Shown here: piece by piece, positions 12,561-24,419 of the stretch
How positions within the stretch are numbered: the first letter of the stretch is position 1
Layout of the letters: each line of letters opens with the position of its first letter
NCBI GenBank assembly: GCA_035079385.1
Contig: JAVHKY010000063.1
Span: forward strand, 2,087,501 to 2,151,500
Source: Aspidiotus rigidus
Lineage: Eukaryota; Arthropoda; Insecta; Hemiptera; Diaspididae
Length of the DNA stretch: 64,000 nt
Direction: 5' to 3'
Notes under the pieces: generated by a model
Databases searched by the model: none
The model's input: only the letters and a program-made list of their open reading frames with translations
What the model was told of the DNA's origin: nothing
Program-made: the position numbers and the translations under genes

Positions 12561-13211
12561 TGATAGAACAAGAGGAATCGATAGTGTACAGTATATTAGT
12601 AATGCAACTTGCTTGTAGATTAAATGATCCTCATACTTATATGGATGAATATATAATAAGATTTGATGAGATTGCACGTAAGATATGATTGCATCACAAG
12701 ATAACATTGCAGACAAAGGATGCGTAATCTAATCTCATATAGACAGGATAAGAAAGGTAGAGCTAGCAGACGAATAAGGACAATCGCAAATGCAATGTTG
12801 AAAAAATATTTCATCTCACAGCATACGTTTCAAGAATGCAACTTATAATTAACTAATTCAAAAGCTTCGTCTCAATACCACATCAATGTTTGTTAATTAC
12901 ATATATGAATACCGTAACGTTTCTCGTTTCTGCAATGGGCATTTCAGAATCAGTTTTACTGTATCGGGCTCAGCGTCCAATATAATTCCAAGAGCTTTGA
13001 CTCATCGCTGATGGCACGTCAGTTGTCATTTACTTCGATCAATTTTCATACACTCCGCTTTACGATTCTTACTCAATGGTTATTGCTCTAAAAAACGTTT
13101 TGCCGCCAAAACACACAACAAAAAGCTTTGAATTATACCGTGAAAGTAACGTATTTTCGATATGTAGCATGTGTCAGGAAGAGGACACTCTGCGGGTAGT
13201 GTAAATCAGTC
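12561..13211. other. unassigned intronic DNA
   Basis: Perhaps the decayed 3' part of the preceding LINE. Nothing specific is recognisable. Confidence 0.4.
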
Positions 13212-13430
13212 GCAGGGGCGGATTTACGGGTACATTATTGGGGTGGGGGATATTCCATTGTTCAAAAAATTTTTTCCTCGCTCCGCTCGGAAAATATAGT
13301 CAAATTAGATAATTTCAGTCTTTTTTAGAGTTTTTGTTTTGTTTTTCGTTTTTTTTTCATTTTTTTTTTTTTTTTTTTTGGGGGGGGGGAGCGACGTTCC
13401 CCTTGACCCCCTCCGTAAATCCGCCCGTGC
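13212..13430. mobile_element. hAT-type MITE
   Basis: The ends are GCAGGGGCGGATTTACGG and the reverse complement of GCACGGGCGGATTTACGG. The CAGGGGCGGAT-type terminus is common among non-autonomous hAT elements. The 219-bp body contains a long T run and a G run and has no coding capacity. An 8-bp target duplication is not obvious. Confidence 0.65.
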
Positions 13431-16400
13431 AACCGACAAACTAAAGAGAAAGACACGTACTTGTGCATGTAAGTATTCATGTAATTAGAACACGAACCAA
13501 AAAAAAGAAATGAATATCTCATAGACTTATTAGGTACCTACTTGATATATGATATTCAAAATTGTACAGCTTACATCAAGTAATGTATGCACAACCTTGG
13601 TGTACAGGTACACTTCATGTGTCATAGACTCGAATTATGGTTAATTTCGCATGATTCACTTTATAGGTCACTTATATTTATTATTACGATGGTCATTGGA
13701 TAGAATTCAAAATACAGGATAATTGCGTACCTACACATATACTCGTACGGTGATGGAAGTTGTTTCGCGAGCCGATACAGCTCAGATGCGGAAACGATTA
13801 CGTTTGTTATAGCACAGCCTATAATAATACGTACATATAGATGAGCGTATTTATTACGAAGGTAGATTCGATGATTTTGGAAACCCGTTTCAGAGAAAAA
13901 AACGAAAAGCGACGAGTGAATGATGTGATGCGCATAGGCCTAATTCTTAATGTAGGTAACGTTTGACTGATGTCGTTAGATCGTTTGATGGTATAGATAT
14001 TTAGAATACCAGGAACACGTCGTCGCTAGAACATGTACAGGTATATAAATATATACATACACATTACTATATATTCCATGTACAGTTGAGTGCGAGTATA
14101 ATTAATTTTAATAGGCTTATGTGTCACCCAACTGGTTCAATTGACATTATAACCTAGTTCATAATTCTTAATCCTTGACATTCGCCGCACAATTATATTT
14201 TATTTCTCATACACGCGATTGTCCATAGTTCTTCACTACCATTTTTTTGTTTTGTATTTTGGTAAGCATTACCATCTGTTTATCTCAAGAGGAAAAAAAA
14301 AAAAAAAATCATTTAATTTCCGATTATACCAACCCATACGTGTATATGTGTGCAATATAGGGTCATCATCCTCACCAATGAAAATAATTACATCGTTTCA
14401 GATCTTTTATTAATATTTAACGTATCTCTAAAATACGAATTGTATAATATATTATACCTACAACAGCTTGTTTCAAATACTCGATAAAAATTTTCGTCGT
14501 ACATTGCCACAAATTTTTTTTTTAGGCGAAGAAGTCCTTTACTAGATGGTACGCTTAGCACAGACATACTTTCTCTCTTCAACAGGAAGTATACCTGTAA
14601 AGATTATTTACCTCTGTGGTCAACCCTTTACCATCAAAATAGCGCTCCCTTTTTTGAATTCTTCCTTTTTATTCACTTCATCTATTCTTTTTCGTTCTCT
14701 GTTTCTTTTTTGTTCCTGCAGTAGATTTCTCTTCGCACACATCGACGTACGTCGATTTCAGATTATTGTATAGGCTAGTAGACGAGCTCACTTATTTTCT
14801 CATCCACTCAATCGGTTCGGTGACAGTGATTCTTCGATATTGTTCAACGCATAAGCGTGCGTTCGCGTGAATTTTAATGTCTTTTAGATCAGAGACACTT
14901 TAATTCATAACCTTCGACTTAATGCGGATAGTGTGAATGAAATAAATTTTGTTTTTCAAAATTTTTTCTATTCGTAGTTCTTGAAACATGCTACGTCGTA
15001 ATAATTTATTTTTTAGGCGTTAATCGGTACATTTAATTGTATATTGTTACTAACTTTCATAAAATTATCTTCGTTTGTGGTGCGAATATTTATAATGCCG
15101 AAATGAGTGCGAATGAACGTAGATTGCACAGCATGGCCATCACAATTATAGCTATAAAGATAGAATACACTGTGTCAGTAAGTATATAGGTACATCAATT
15201 TACTGATATACTGTACCAACATTGATATCCTACATCACTATTTCACTATTTACTACGTGTACATCTATATTTCAGAGAGAGAGAGAGAGAGAGTGAGAGA
15301 GAGAGAGTAGCCAGGCCAACAGTAGACGGTACTGTCGTATTATTTGATGTTAAACTTATAAAAGTTTTATTATCGAGATTAATAACAGGCTATTGGAGTA
15401 AATTGACACGTGTGAATGATCGAAAGCTTCTTTCCGATGACCGAGGGGAACTATAGTACTCGTGCCTCGTAGAATAATCAACTAATTTTTTTTCCTTCCG
15501 TTTAAAAGTGACACTTAATTAATGGTAGGTTAATATAGGTTTGATGCTCGATACGATTCACAAGTACGCTTGTATTGCATATATGCGATTAAGGATGCGA
15601 TATGTACAGCGGAAATGTTTACGCCGAATCGATTGTGGGTTTTACAATTTCAAATAATTTTTCAAATGTTAACTACGTAAATTGAGAGGATTTAAACTTT
15701 ACAACTTTTGAAAAAACAAGCGTGCATTTGCACTCATGATCTAAAAGAAAGAAAGGAAGTCTTAGGCACGACGCACGTTTGACAGCATATGCTCAGCCAT
15801 CTGCGAGTCAAAGTTTACGCACGTACAACGTCACGCCGCCATATGTTTTTTCATTATTCATTCTTCGTCTTCTCGCTATTTTACTGCTGTCTGAAGAAAA
15901 CGATCAATGTTACAGAAAATTGATTGGAATTATTAATACGGTAATATTAATAGATATACCGGTATAGTAAATATACTCAAGGAATAGGTCTATCATAATT
16001 AACTAGAAAAAATACTGATACACCTACAAGAACACCAGACGTGAGTTTATTCACAAAATGACTTTTTCAAACTCGTTTAATACAATAAGATATCTGTGCC
16101 TAGTCTTTATGATTCCTCTCTTTCTTTCTTCCTTTACTGTTCTCTGTTTTTTTCTCGAAATGCGATCAACTTATTTTAAGGAAGTGTCCTGATGTTCAAA
16201 ATAATGTTTCTCCTTCTAACTACGAGTATTTCATAGAAGTATGAATCTATCTTATCATAATAATTATGAAATAATTTTAGTGAAATTAGTACAGTAGAAT
16301 CTTGGTAAGTCAAAATCGACAGAATCTTGACATTTAGATCAAATTAGCTGTTTTTCGGATTCCTGAAATTCGAAAAATTTGAGTCTCGAAATTTCGTTTT

Positions 16401-17160
16401 CTTTGGATCTGTGTTACTTTGTTATCTTTCTTACCCTTTTGTAGAACGTACGGAAAATACACACGATGTGTTTTAATAGTAGATGGTAAGGTCGTTTATA
16501 CCGAGAGTTCTGTTCGATACAGTATAGCGGAAGATATTTATTCTTCATCGTTGTAATTATCATAATTTGCATTATTTTTGAGGAAAATTCATCAGTTGGT
16601 TGTTTGCTAGATTTTTTGATGTACACTGTTGTAAGGGTTCAGCGTACGCATGAAAGCACATATACTCGTCCTATTATGCTCAGTGAGATTGTTTATGTTC
16701 AATAGGCCTACGTGTATTCTACTGTATCGAGTATGAAATTTTTTTCAGGTCTCGTTAGTGTGCTCGTTTTTGTCAATCAATGAGCCTTGAACTATTTTTG
16801 ATTTTACTCTTCTTTTTCTCGTGATTACATAGTAGTGTGTTGTTATGAGTCTTATAAATTAGTAGTCACGAATTTGGGGCAACTGTGATGGTGCTTCAGT
16901 GCTTCAATGCGTGTTACGCTCTCCCTTACGATAAAGCTCAGACTTTACTACACACTGAAGCTGGCCGCTTGATCATTGACCAATATTTCTGACATTCATA
17001 GATCAATATCATATTCAGTGAGGTGATAACAAGAAAAGAAAAAAATAATCGTGAGGAAATAATATTAAGCTGTTTTCGTTATTAGCATTCCTATCGAAAA
17101 AAGTTATTATGTTCCTGTCCAGAGAATTTTATTACCTATATAAAACTAGATGTGCTGAAA
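13431..17160. other. unassigned intronic DNA
   Basis: AT-rich DNA with poly(A) and poly(T) runs and one (GA)n tract, listed separately. No exon or mobile element is recognised. Confidence 0.4.
15274..15307. repeat. (GA)n microsatellite
   Basis: An almost uninterrupted GA run of ~34 bases with one T. Such tracts can bind GAGA factor in insect Hox complexes, but no function is shown here. Confidence 0.9.
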
Positions 17161-17161
17161 C

Positions 17162-17575
17162 TCATTTATCCCGATTATCAAGTAACAGATGAGAATGCAG
17201 TGAGTCGTCCCACTTACACGTGAATTGGCGCGGAGATTTGAGTAAACTTAGTTCATCTTCCTCCGATGTCAGATTCCATTGTCGAACACTTATCAGATTT
17301 CTCAACGGGAATGAGGGTGAGTGACGGAATGATAATCTCGTCATCTCAGTGCAAAAAGACTGACAGATGTCGGCTACTATTTTGACATTTTGCCTTTTTT
17401 TTTTTTTCACCTCACCCCATAAGACTACGTCATGTTGACATTTTGACAGAGGTTGTACTTTACTGTCAAAAGAGAATTTTACACTTTTTGGACACCTCTC
17501 ATTTAAAACCATAGGACACTCATGTAGATGAACAAATTTCACTACCTGAAAAATATAAAAACTCCTTATGTTCAC
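17162..17575 (-). CDS. unassigned open frame with a good splice acceptor
   Basis: This is a 137-codon frame on the minus strand, long for such AT-rich DNA. Near its start is a strong acceptor (pyrimidine-rich TTTTTATATTTTTCAG, then GTAGTGAAA, near 17540-17560). A possible donor (GGTGAGG) lies near 17412, so an internal exon of about 17413-17545 could exist. The translation is Cys- and His-containing but matches no family I recognise, and it includes a lysine run from a poly(A) tract. It may be chance, a decayed transposon or a lineage-specific exon. Confidence 0.12.
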   Translation of the reverse strand: MNIRSFYIFQVVKFVHLHECPMVLNERCPKSVKFSFDSKVQPLSKCQHDVVLWGEVKKKKRQNVKIVADICQSFCTEMTRLSFRHSPSFPLRNLISVRQWNLTSEEDELSLLKSPRQFTCKWDDSLHSHLLLDNRDK

Positions 17576-20500
17576 CAGTCGGGGATAACGGAATAACTAT
17601 TTTTGAGCGCCGAGTGTACCTATAGTATAATTTGGACCAGTAAGCGTTCGTGTATCGCTTGTGACAAGCATGAGACAATCGGTGGAAAGAGTGTGCGGTA
17701 GGCCGAAATTTTCCTTAATTTAATTAAAATCAATTTTTATATTGAATTGTTAGAATTAATACTCTACAAATTTTCCGTTGAAAGGCTTCGTTCCCGACTC
17801 AACTATATAGATAGCTCAATGAGGTTATATCAAGTATATAGGAAACTCACCCTGATTCCGTTTTCAGTTCCAAAAAGTTCTTAATTCACTATGATAATAT
17901 TGAAGGGCTGTTACACTGTAATACCTACCATAAAAATCTAAGAAACATTTTTCTCAAAATTGGATGATTACAAGGAAGGTACTCAATTTTTGTGAAATTC
18001 GAATTCATATTATGCATTTACTTGTTATTGTGGCATTCACAAAATCTCATTCAGTTATTGAGAAGAAATTATGAAAAACTTTTTTCCAGACAAAATATTT
18101 GATTAACTATGATTCATTCGTTTATAAATATAGATTTGAAGTCTATACATATACATAAGCCATCTGGGAAAAAGTCGATACTACAATTTGAACGGGTGAT
18201 CATGTATGAAAATCGATATATCACGATGAAAAATTCGAATTCAGGAGCTGAGAATGGGATGAATTTCTAGTCGATGAAAAATTGTAAAATTGAAAATTAT
18301 CCAAGAGGAATTCCTGATTTTTGTAGATGATACGAGTCTTACACGAAGTACCTAAACATCATTGTTTCGTGCACGCCAAGAAGAAAATCCGTTTCGCTTC
18401 TGTTTGTTCGTGTCTTACTCAACTGGTAAGATTTTCCAGTTCAGACGAACTATAAAATAAAAGTGTATATGCAATGCGTCTTATTTTCTATCACGGTTGT
18501 AATGTTACAAAGCTTAAAAGAGCTGAATAATCCGAAGAATGTTTTGATTGTACGTAGTAAATTTTGTGATGTATGTCCTTCTCTCTCCCCCTTTCACACA
18601 CAGACGCCCAATTTTTCACCCACTCGTAATGAATTATTCTACACTACTCGGCCGTAAAAATGTCACGAAAACACTGCTCCGACGATAAAGGAGGGGTGTT
18701 AGAAAGGTTGGTCGAGAACTGAGTATCGAATAAATGCGTCTTCGAGACCGCTTTCTTCATTCGTGCGATGGGAAGGTTCTAATCCCATGTTTTTTTAAAC
18801 AACAATTTATGCTGGGTCTGTCAGACAAACACCCCTTATGATAAGATGCGCTCGAGTGCCTTGTATAAAAATTTATTCCTATATAATTCACGCCACGCGG
18901 TCCGTATTTCATACGAACGCATTATCGAGTAAAGGATGAATTTTGTTCTTTTTCCTTCTCATCAGTCGGTCGTGCGGTCTGTAAGAATATTTTTTATATT
19001 ATGCATTTGTCGCAATATGAAGATCAGTACGATAGAATATTGGAGTAAGATAAGTTAACGACGAAGATAGAAGCCACATGATATTTAATTGTAGTGCTAT
19101 GAATTAATGGTAAGACGCATCAATTCATTGAGAAATAAAAACTTATACAACGCACATGTGCGTACACTCAGAAATTAAAATACATAAAAATAACTACATG
19201 GTAGGGAGGTAAAGAATTCCTACGCGTCTCAAATGGGAGGGAGGGAGAGAGAAAGTTTGATTTGAATGAATTATCGAGGGTGCAATTTTGTTTGGTTGCT
19301 GCACCTTTTGGATGATATTGGAAACGTGAGAGAGTTGCTATCAGCGCTCATCTACGTCATTACGTACCAGTTCACGAAACTAAAATAATGAAAGAAAGCT
19401 AGTATTAAATTACGAACAGTCTAAAGGCGGTATGTGAGTGCAGAGTATACTATAAATGGAGGGTGAATTTCAAATATTTCGTATAACAGTTTTTCTTCAG
19501 TAAGTAAGAAAGGATGGTGAATGCTAGTTACCATGACGACGCAGGCCTTCGCCATGATTTTACAACATCGCCATTATCATCGATATTGAGGGATAATGTA
19601 CATTGTGTGTAGATCACCTGCGGCTAGCACTGGAGTAATTTTTTTCCCTCTTCCTTTCTGCTAATACTTACAATGTATATATGTTGTTCTCATTTGACTT
19701 CCTCGATGCTCGCTCCTTTCCTCGTCATTGGAATTTTTCATCGTTCATAGAGCGCGTAATGCATCGCACCAATTTACCGAAAGTATTGTTATATACAGAC
19801 GGATTGTCTACGAGAATAGTACCGATTATAAGTCTCATCTTTTTTTTTATGAACCTAATAATCTAGGTACCAATGACGATTTCTACCGATTGTGATCACA
19901 TAATGAAAGTGATTGATACGTTTTTTTTTCTTTCTTTCTTTCTTTCTTTATCTTAATTTTTTTTTTTTTTTGAATATCGTCGAAGGTTCGATTATAAATA
20001 CATTATAATTCATTTCCTGGAATATACTTTTATAGCCTACTTACTGGTGCTATTACCTTAGAAGTACAATTTCTGTGTTCGATTCTCAAATGGAATATAT
20101 CAAGTATCGATTCGTTTAATTGTTGTGTGACAAACTTTAATATTTTAGATGATTCCGCGCTCTGCAGCGTAGTATCGCTAGTTGATGATGCACTTAATTC
20201 AACAATAGCGCCTGTACATGGCAAATATTTCACATACACATAGTTTTGAATGTTAATGAAAACTGTATAGGTACCCAGTAATTGAGAATATGATTCTCCT
20301 AGGACTTGAGATAGCTTGTAACATTTAGAAGCTATGATAAGCCTAGGTGAGGAGAAAAGATTCAGAGATCCAAGTTTGTTAGTGTGAGCCGAAGACACCA
20401 TCAGTAAAGGCTACTTGACAACGTCTTAAGTTTGAGCTTCACTTTGTCAAAAATCGCCAACAAAGCTTAGAGCGTTGCTTTGGGAAAAATTGAAAAAATC

Positions 20501-21476
20501 TGTGTTTTACTTTATTACAATATCTGTATCATGATTATATTAAAAGGGTTGTACTCGAAAGAGTAGCGTTTTGCAAAGGAAACCACACGAAATAAGCAAC
20601 CGCGAGCGCTTTCGGTTAAATAACCATCTTCTAAGCCTAAGTGAATGGAAGCAACATTTGCCAATGTTTGACCATATCACTTGATAAATTTTCGACTCAT
20701 GTGTATCTTTCAATCAAATTTGTATGATGAGTACAACGAGTTACTAAAGTAGGCATTCCGTTAGTTCAATCTTTTTCAAATATAGAGAATTCAACTGATG
20801 GAGATAATAACTAAGCAAACTATTTTTTACACCTGTCTTAATTTTGTATAGATTTTTTAAAAGTGTACAATCACATCAATTCTTTGCCAAAATTTTTATC
20901 AAAAATGGACTCCAGCAACGAAATGATTTTCCGTACCAACTCTAATGGTCTGCTCAGCCTTCTCTCACCTCTACGTATCGCGTGAAGATGTCTTCATTAA
21001 ACTTCGCATAAAATTGAAGACGTGAGCGTGCCATGTTATTGCCAAGACCAAGCAGAGAGGGAGGGGGGACGCCTTGGGTCTTATATTCTTAATAAGGGTT
21101 TTCCAAGGCATAGTGGGAGAATATAAGACAAAAAAATATCTAATTATTGAGGCACGCTTAGTCATGGGAGAGACAAAAATATTAAGAGTAGGAGTAAAGA
21201 AAAATTGAACGCTTTAAAATTTTAAAGAGGGGCTAAAATTTTATATGGGAAACGTTTGGTTAAAAAATTGACTTTACATTTGAGATTGGAATTTCTAACT
21301 CTGATATCATTTTGCTTACTATACATTTACTCGGAACAAGTCACAAAGTCGCTGACTGATTTGTTCCATGTGTAATATAAGTATAAGCACATGAACCGTA
21401 ATTTCATAGAAAAGCGTGTATTAGAATAAATTATATCTTGGAATCGATACGATTGTTAAAATTATGGCCGGACATG
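17576..21476. other. unassigned intronic DNA
   Basis: Contains a (TTTC)n tract at 19929-19949. The 123-codon minus-strand frame at 20030-20401 shows no domain. No gene or mobile element can be supported. Confidence 0.4.
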
Positions 21477-21477
21477 C

Positions 21478-21644
21478 CGAAGGAAGGGATACTTCAAACG
21501 AGTGAACACAAGAGTTTTACAACAGCCACAGAAAATACAAATTCTGTTACTGGCTTTTTAACTGAAAGCGCTCCAGTCTGTTCGTAATTTCTGTGGCTCT
21601 TGTAAAACTCTTGTGTTTACTCGTTTAAAGTACCCCTTCCTTTG
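21478..21644. mobile_element. fold-back MITE with ~57-bp inverted ends
   Basis: The left arm (21478-21535) and right arm (21586-21644) are reverse complements with few mismatches. Shared blocks are AACACAAGAGTTTTACAA and AGCCACAGAAA, and both outer ends read CnAAGGAAGGGnTACTT. The spacer is ~50 bases. It is non-coding and target duplications are unclear. Confidence 0.75.
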
Positions 21645-21897
21645 AAATTATTTCTTTTTAAGCTGATCTATGTACAAATTAGTAATCATCTGAACCCAAA
21701 ACCAAACCTATCCGTCGATCCAAGGGCCTTGTCGGAGATGGAGAAGTTGCAGCAAATTTATTACATCCCTATAAAAACGCTTACGCAGCAGCGTAATCAT
21801 TACCAACTTTTCATCTCTAAATTTAAACACGCATCTAAATTCAAGTATGTACTCGTAGTAATCCAAAGTATACGTGGGCTATGTTTTAGACCTATCA

Positions 21898-21997
21898 ATC
21901 ATAGAGAAATATATATACTCGCAAAGAGTAACGAAACCAAATACTAAGGTTTTAGTATTTGGTTTCGTTACTCTTTGCGAGTATATTTCTCTATGAT
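21898..21997. repeat. near-perfect 46-50-bp hairpin
   Basis: The left arm (21898-21947) and right arm (21952-21997) pair almost completely around a 4-base loop (GGTT). The only visible difference is a 4-base expansion of an AT dinucleotide run in the left arm. The shared core is GAGTAACGAAACCAAATACT. The arms are far less diverged than those of nearby repeats, so the palindrome is recent, under gene conversion, or an assembly artefact. Confidence 0.85.
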
Positions 21998-22329
21998 GGA
22001 TGACTGTAAAATTAAAAAACGCATTGATCCTATCAATCACTTTGAACGTGCGTTTTAAAAATTACAATCTTTTTATCCGTTGTTCATTAAAAATTCTTCT
22101 AGCCAGTAAATGTTATGCGCACATAAGAATAACAATTGAGTAGACTCAATTACATCGATGAGATCGTTTTATCTTGAGAATTACTCGAAAACCATTCATC
22201 CAAATGAACCCAAAATTTTTCGTCAACAACGTTGAAACTCTGCAACATCGTGCAGCGGAATAAAGACAGTTGGTATGATAATTTCAGGAAACGGGCATTA
22301 TCACATTTGGGAGAAAATTGAGCAATGAT

Positions 22330-22640
22330 AAAAAAAATCAAGCAATTAACAAAAAAAAATCACATGCACAACTTCACATGCATGCGTGACTATGAGTTGA
22401 CCAAGTTTGAAGAAAATTAACGCGCAATAGTTTTGTAGGAGCTGAGCTGACAAAAGAAGTATTATATAAAAAACATATACATGTAAAGAAACCTGAAATT
22501 TTTTCATCAGTCTCACAGTGCTCTGGGACATATAAAACGTTGAGAAAATTCATTCCCGGACTTATCAGTCGAAAAAGTGTCGACAGCAATACCTGACTTT
22601 TCAGTCGAAAAGTCGGTTAAAAAGCTGGGAATCAAAAAAC
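22330..22640 (+). repeat. dispersed repeat family X, copy 1
   Basis: Shares with copies at 28290-28625 and 53530-53875 the blocks GCACAACTTCA, AAGAAACCTGAAATTTTTT, AAACGTtGAGAAAnTTCAT and GAAAAGTCGGTnAAA, in that order. It has no coding capacity. Unknown mobile element or 3' UTR of a retroelement. Confidence 0.6.
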
Positions 22641-23106
22641 AGATACATCATTCGAGAAGCATTCGTCAACCGTATACGTGGGTAAACCGTTCCATAGCTG
22701 CGTACGAACGTTTCGCTAAGTTTACGTTTTTCTCATAATAAAGTGACTCATTATACCCTTTTATCGTATTATTCTGTGTTCTCGTATTCTGATCGTTATC
22801 GTACAATACCGTCACGTTTGTGTGCATTTATCATCAAATGTAAGTAATTAATTAAAATATTTATTCTATGGATCCTTTCTGATTTATCGTACTTCTCCTC
22901 AAAAACTCCTCTATTCTGTGTTACACGATCACGTCACCAAACCCTGTCTTTGAAGAAAAAGAAATTTTCCTCCGAGAAGACGGACATTACGAGCCAATAG
23001 AACGAATTATGGAAGTCACTAGTGTGCATTGTCATTCTTATACAGCTTGAACTCTGTTTTTCACCACGTTGATGTTTTTTCCTAATCATAAATACGGCTG
23101 CGTCTG
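22641..23106. other. unassigned intronic DNA
   Basis: No gene, RNA or mobile-element signature recognised. Confidence 0.4.
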
Positions 23107-23904
23107 GTTTGCGGCCTCGAGGATACTTTTTGCGGCCCAACTGAAATTAAACAAATACCCAGTTTGCGGCCCAACTAAAATTGAACAAGTGCCCAGTTTG
23201 CGGCCCATCTAAAATGGAATTCAGGACCATGGAAAAGGTTTAGCGATTGACCCCTGCAGAAGTTTTGTCTGTCACCAGTATGCCACTAGTGACGAACTTT
23301 CCATGATTCACCTTCGTGTTTAACGAAACCAAATGTGAATAACAAGCAATATTGTGCTTCATCCTTTCATTTTCTCATAGTTTCTCAGTTGATCTTGTGA
23401 ATGAGTGTTCGTGGTGTTCGTGCTCTTATTACATAATTTTTTTGAAGTATATCAAAAATGTACAGTAAGAGGGGGGCTAAATTGCGTATTGTGGACAATT
23501 ACAAGTTTCGCTTCCATAAAGAGCTGGCAAATGATATTGAACGATGGGTGTGTACCCAGAAAGCTTGTCGTGCACATTTGAAAATATCTTATGGGCGTAC
23601 AGTCGACGAAGATCTAAAACACAATCACCAAGCAGACACAGATGGTAAACTTATGAGGCAGAGAGTAGCGAATGCGTGTAAACGCAAAGCAACGAAGGAT
23701 ATTTTTGAACGACCAAGTAAAATAATGCGAAAGGAAATGTCAGCAGGCTCGACTAGAGTTTTAATGACAATGTATGTGCTGCAATTATTTTCAAAGAAAA
23801 AATATATTTTTTTTTCCGGCCGCAACTTGGATACTACTTCAATTTCTTTCGGCCGCAACTAGGACAGTGGGTGGGACGCAAACTGTACAATTTTGGCCGC
23901 AAAC
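23107..23904 (+). mobile_element. Mutator-like (MULE) element, internally deleted
   Basis: The element starts GTTTGCGGCC and ends GGCCGCAAAC. The TTGCGGCC motif is repeated inside both ends: on the left at a 34-bp period (23131, 23165, 23199), and on the right as GGCCGCAA at 23818, 23851 and 23895. These look like multiplied transposase-binding sites. Between them lies one FLYWCH-domain open frame and no transposase core. Target duplications are not clear. Confidence 0.65.
23458..23862 (+). CDS. FLYWCH-type zinc-finger protein of a MULE
   Basis: The N-terminal ~65 residues fit a FLYWCH domain, the DNA-binding module often fused to Mutator-like transposases. They show KRGAKLRIVDNYKF, a central RWVC...KACRAH pair of cysteines, then LKHNHQAD with the two closing histidines. 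After residue ~98 (PSKIMRKEMSAG, a typical post-FLYWCH stretch) the translation degenerates into low-complexity sequence near the right terminal repeat, so the DDE transposase is missing. Start ATG 23458 gives the full domain. Likely non-functional. Confidence 0.7.
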   Translation: MYSKRGAKLRIVDNYKFRFHKELANDIERWVCTQKACRAHLKISYGRTVDEDLKHNHQADTDGKLMRQRVANACKRKATKDIFERPSKIMRKEMSAGSTRVLMTMYVLQLFSKKKYIFFSGRNLDTTSISFGRN

Positions 23905-23920
23905 TGCTAACAGCCATAAA

Positions 23921-24052
23921 TACATAAATAAATAAATAAATTTAATAAATGAATGAATAAAATGAAAAATGAATTGATTAAATAAAAAGTAAATAAATAA
24001 ATAAATAAATAAATAGATAAATAAATAAATAAATAGATAAATAGATAAAATA
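23921..24052. repeat. (AAAT)n low-complexity tract
   Basis: Imperfect tetranucleotide repeat (AATA, AATG and GATA variants) directly after the MULE-like element. Confidence 0.9.
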
Positions 24053-24149
24053 ATATAAACAAGTCTCGTATGCTGTATATTAGGCCTAGTATAATGAAGG
24101 CTTTTCGAAATTTTGAACTTTAGTCTTCATTAGACCAGACCTATAATAA

Positions 24150-24260
24150 GTAGCCTGAAATACCTATCATATATAGCTCGGAGGAAGAAATTTTTCTAAA
24201 TCCCCTCCTATAATACGTAGCCCGGAGGGAGAAATATTTCCAAGTCCCACGTTTTGCTTC
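24150..24260. repeat. degenerate ~55-bp satellite-like repeat, locus 3
   Basis: Units read TATCATATATAGCTCGGAGG and TATAATACGTAGCCCGGAGG. Each is followed by AGAAATnTTTC and AAGTCCC or AAATCCC. Same family as 1040-1245 and 6455-6570. Confidence 0.5.
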
Positions 24261-24381
24261 CCGGCGTCCGGCGCTCGTCATTTTTCTTCAAATTACCCTT
24301 CCATAAAACAGGTTCCCTGGGTTCCCTCTTAAAAAAGAAAGAGAAGAAAAGCGAATACAGGCACGTAAAATTATTATTGAA

Positions 24382-24419
24382 GCGACGACCGGTTTCGGAG
24401 TGAAATAAACCATCATCAG
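24382..24419 (-). ncRNA. hammerhead-ribozyme-like motif of a Penelope-like element
   Basis: The minus strand reads CTGATGA, a variable ~16-base segment, then CGAAACCGGTCGTC. CTGANGA...GAAA is the conserved core order of hammerhead ribozymes, which are known in the terminal repeats of Penelope-like elements. Its place just 3' of the GIY-YIG domain fits. The stem II pairing here is weak (GGTTT with AAACC is an alternative), so activity is doubtful. Confidence 0.4.

Noticed and set aside
20030..20401. 123-codon minus-strand frame
   Set aside because: No domain, signal or splice context, and within the length expected by chance in a 64-kb window.
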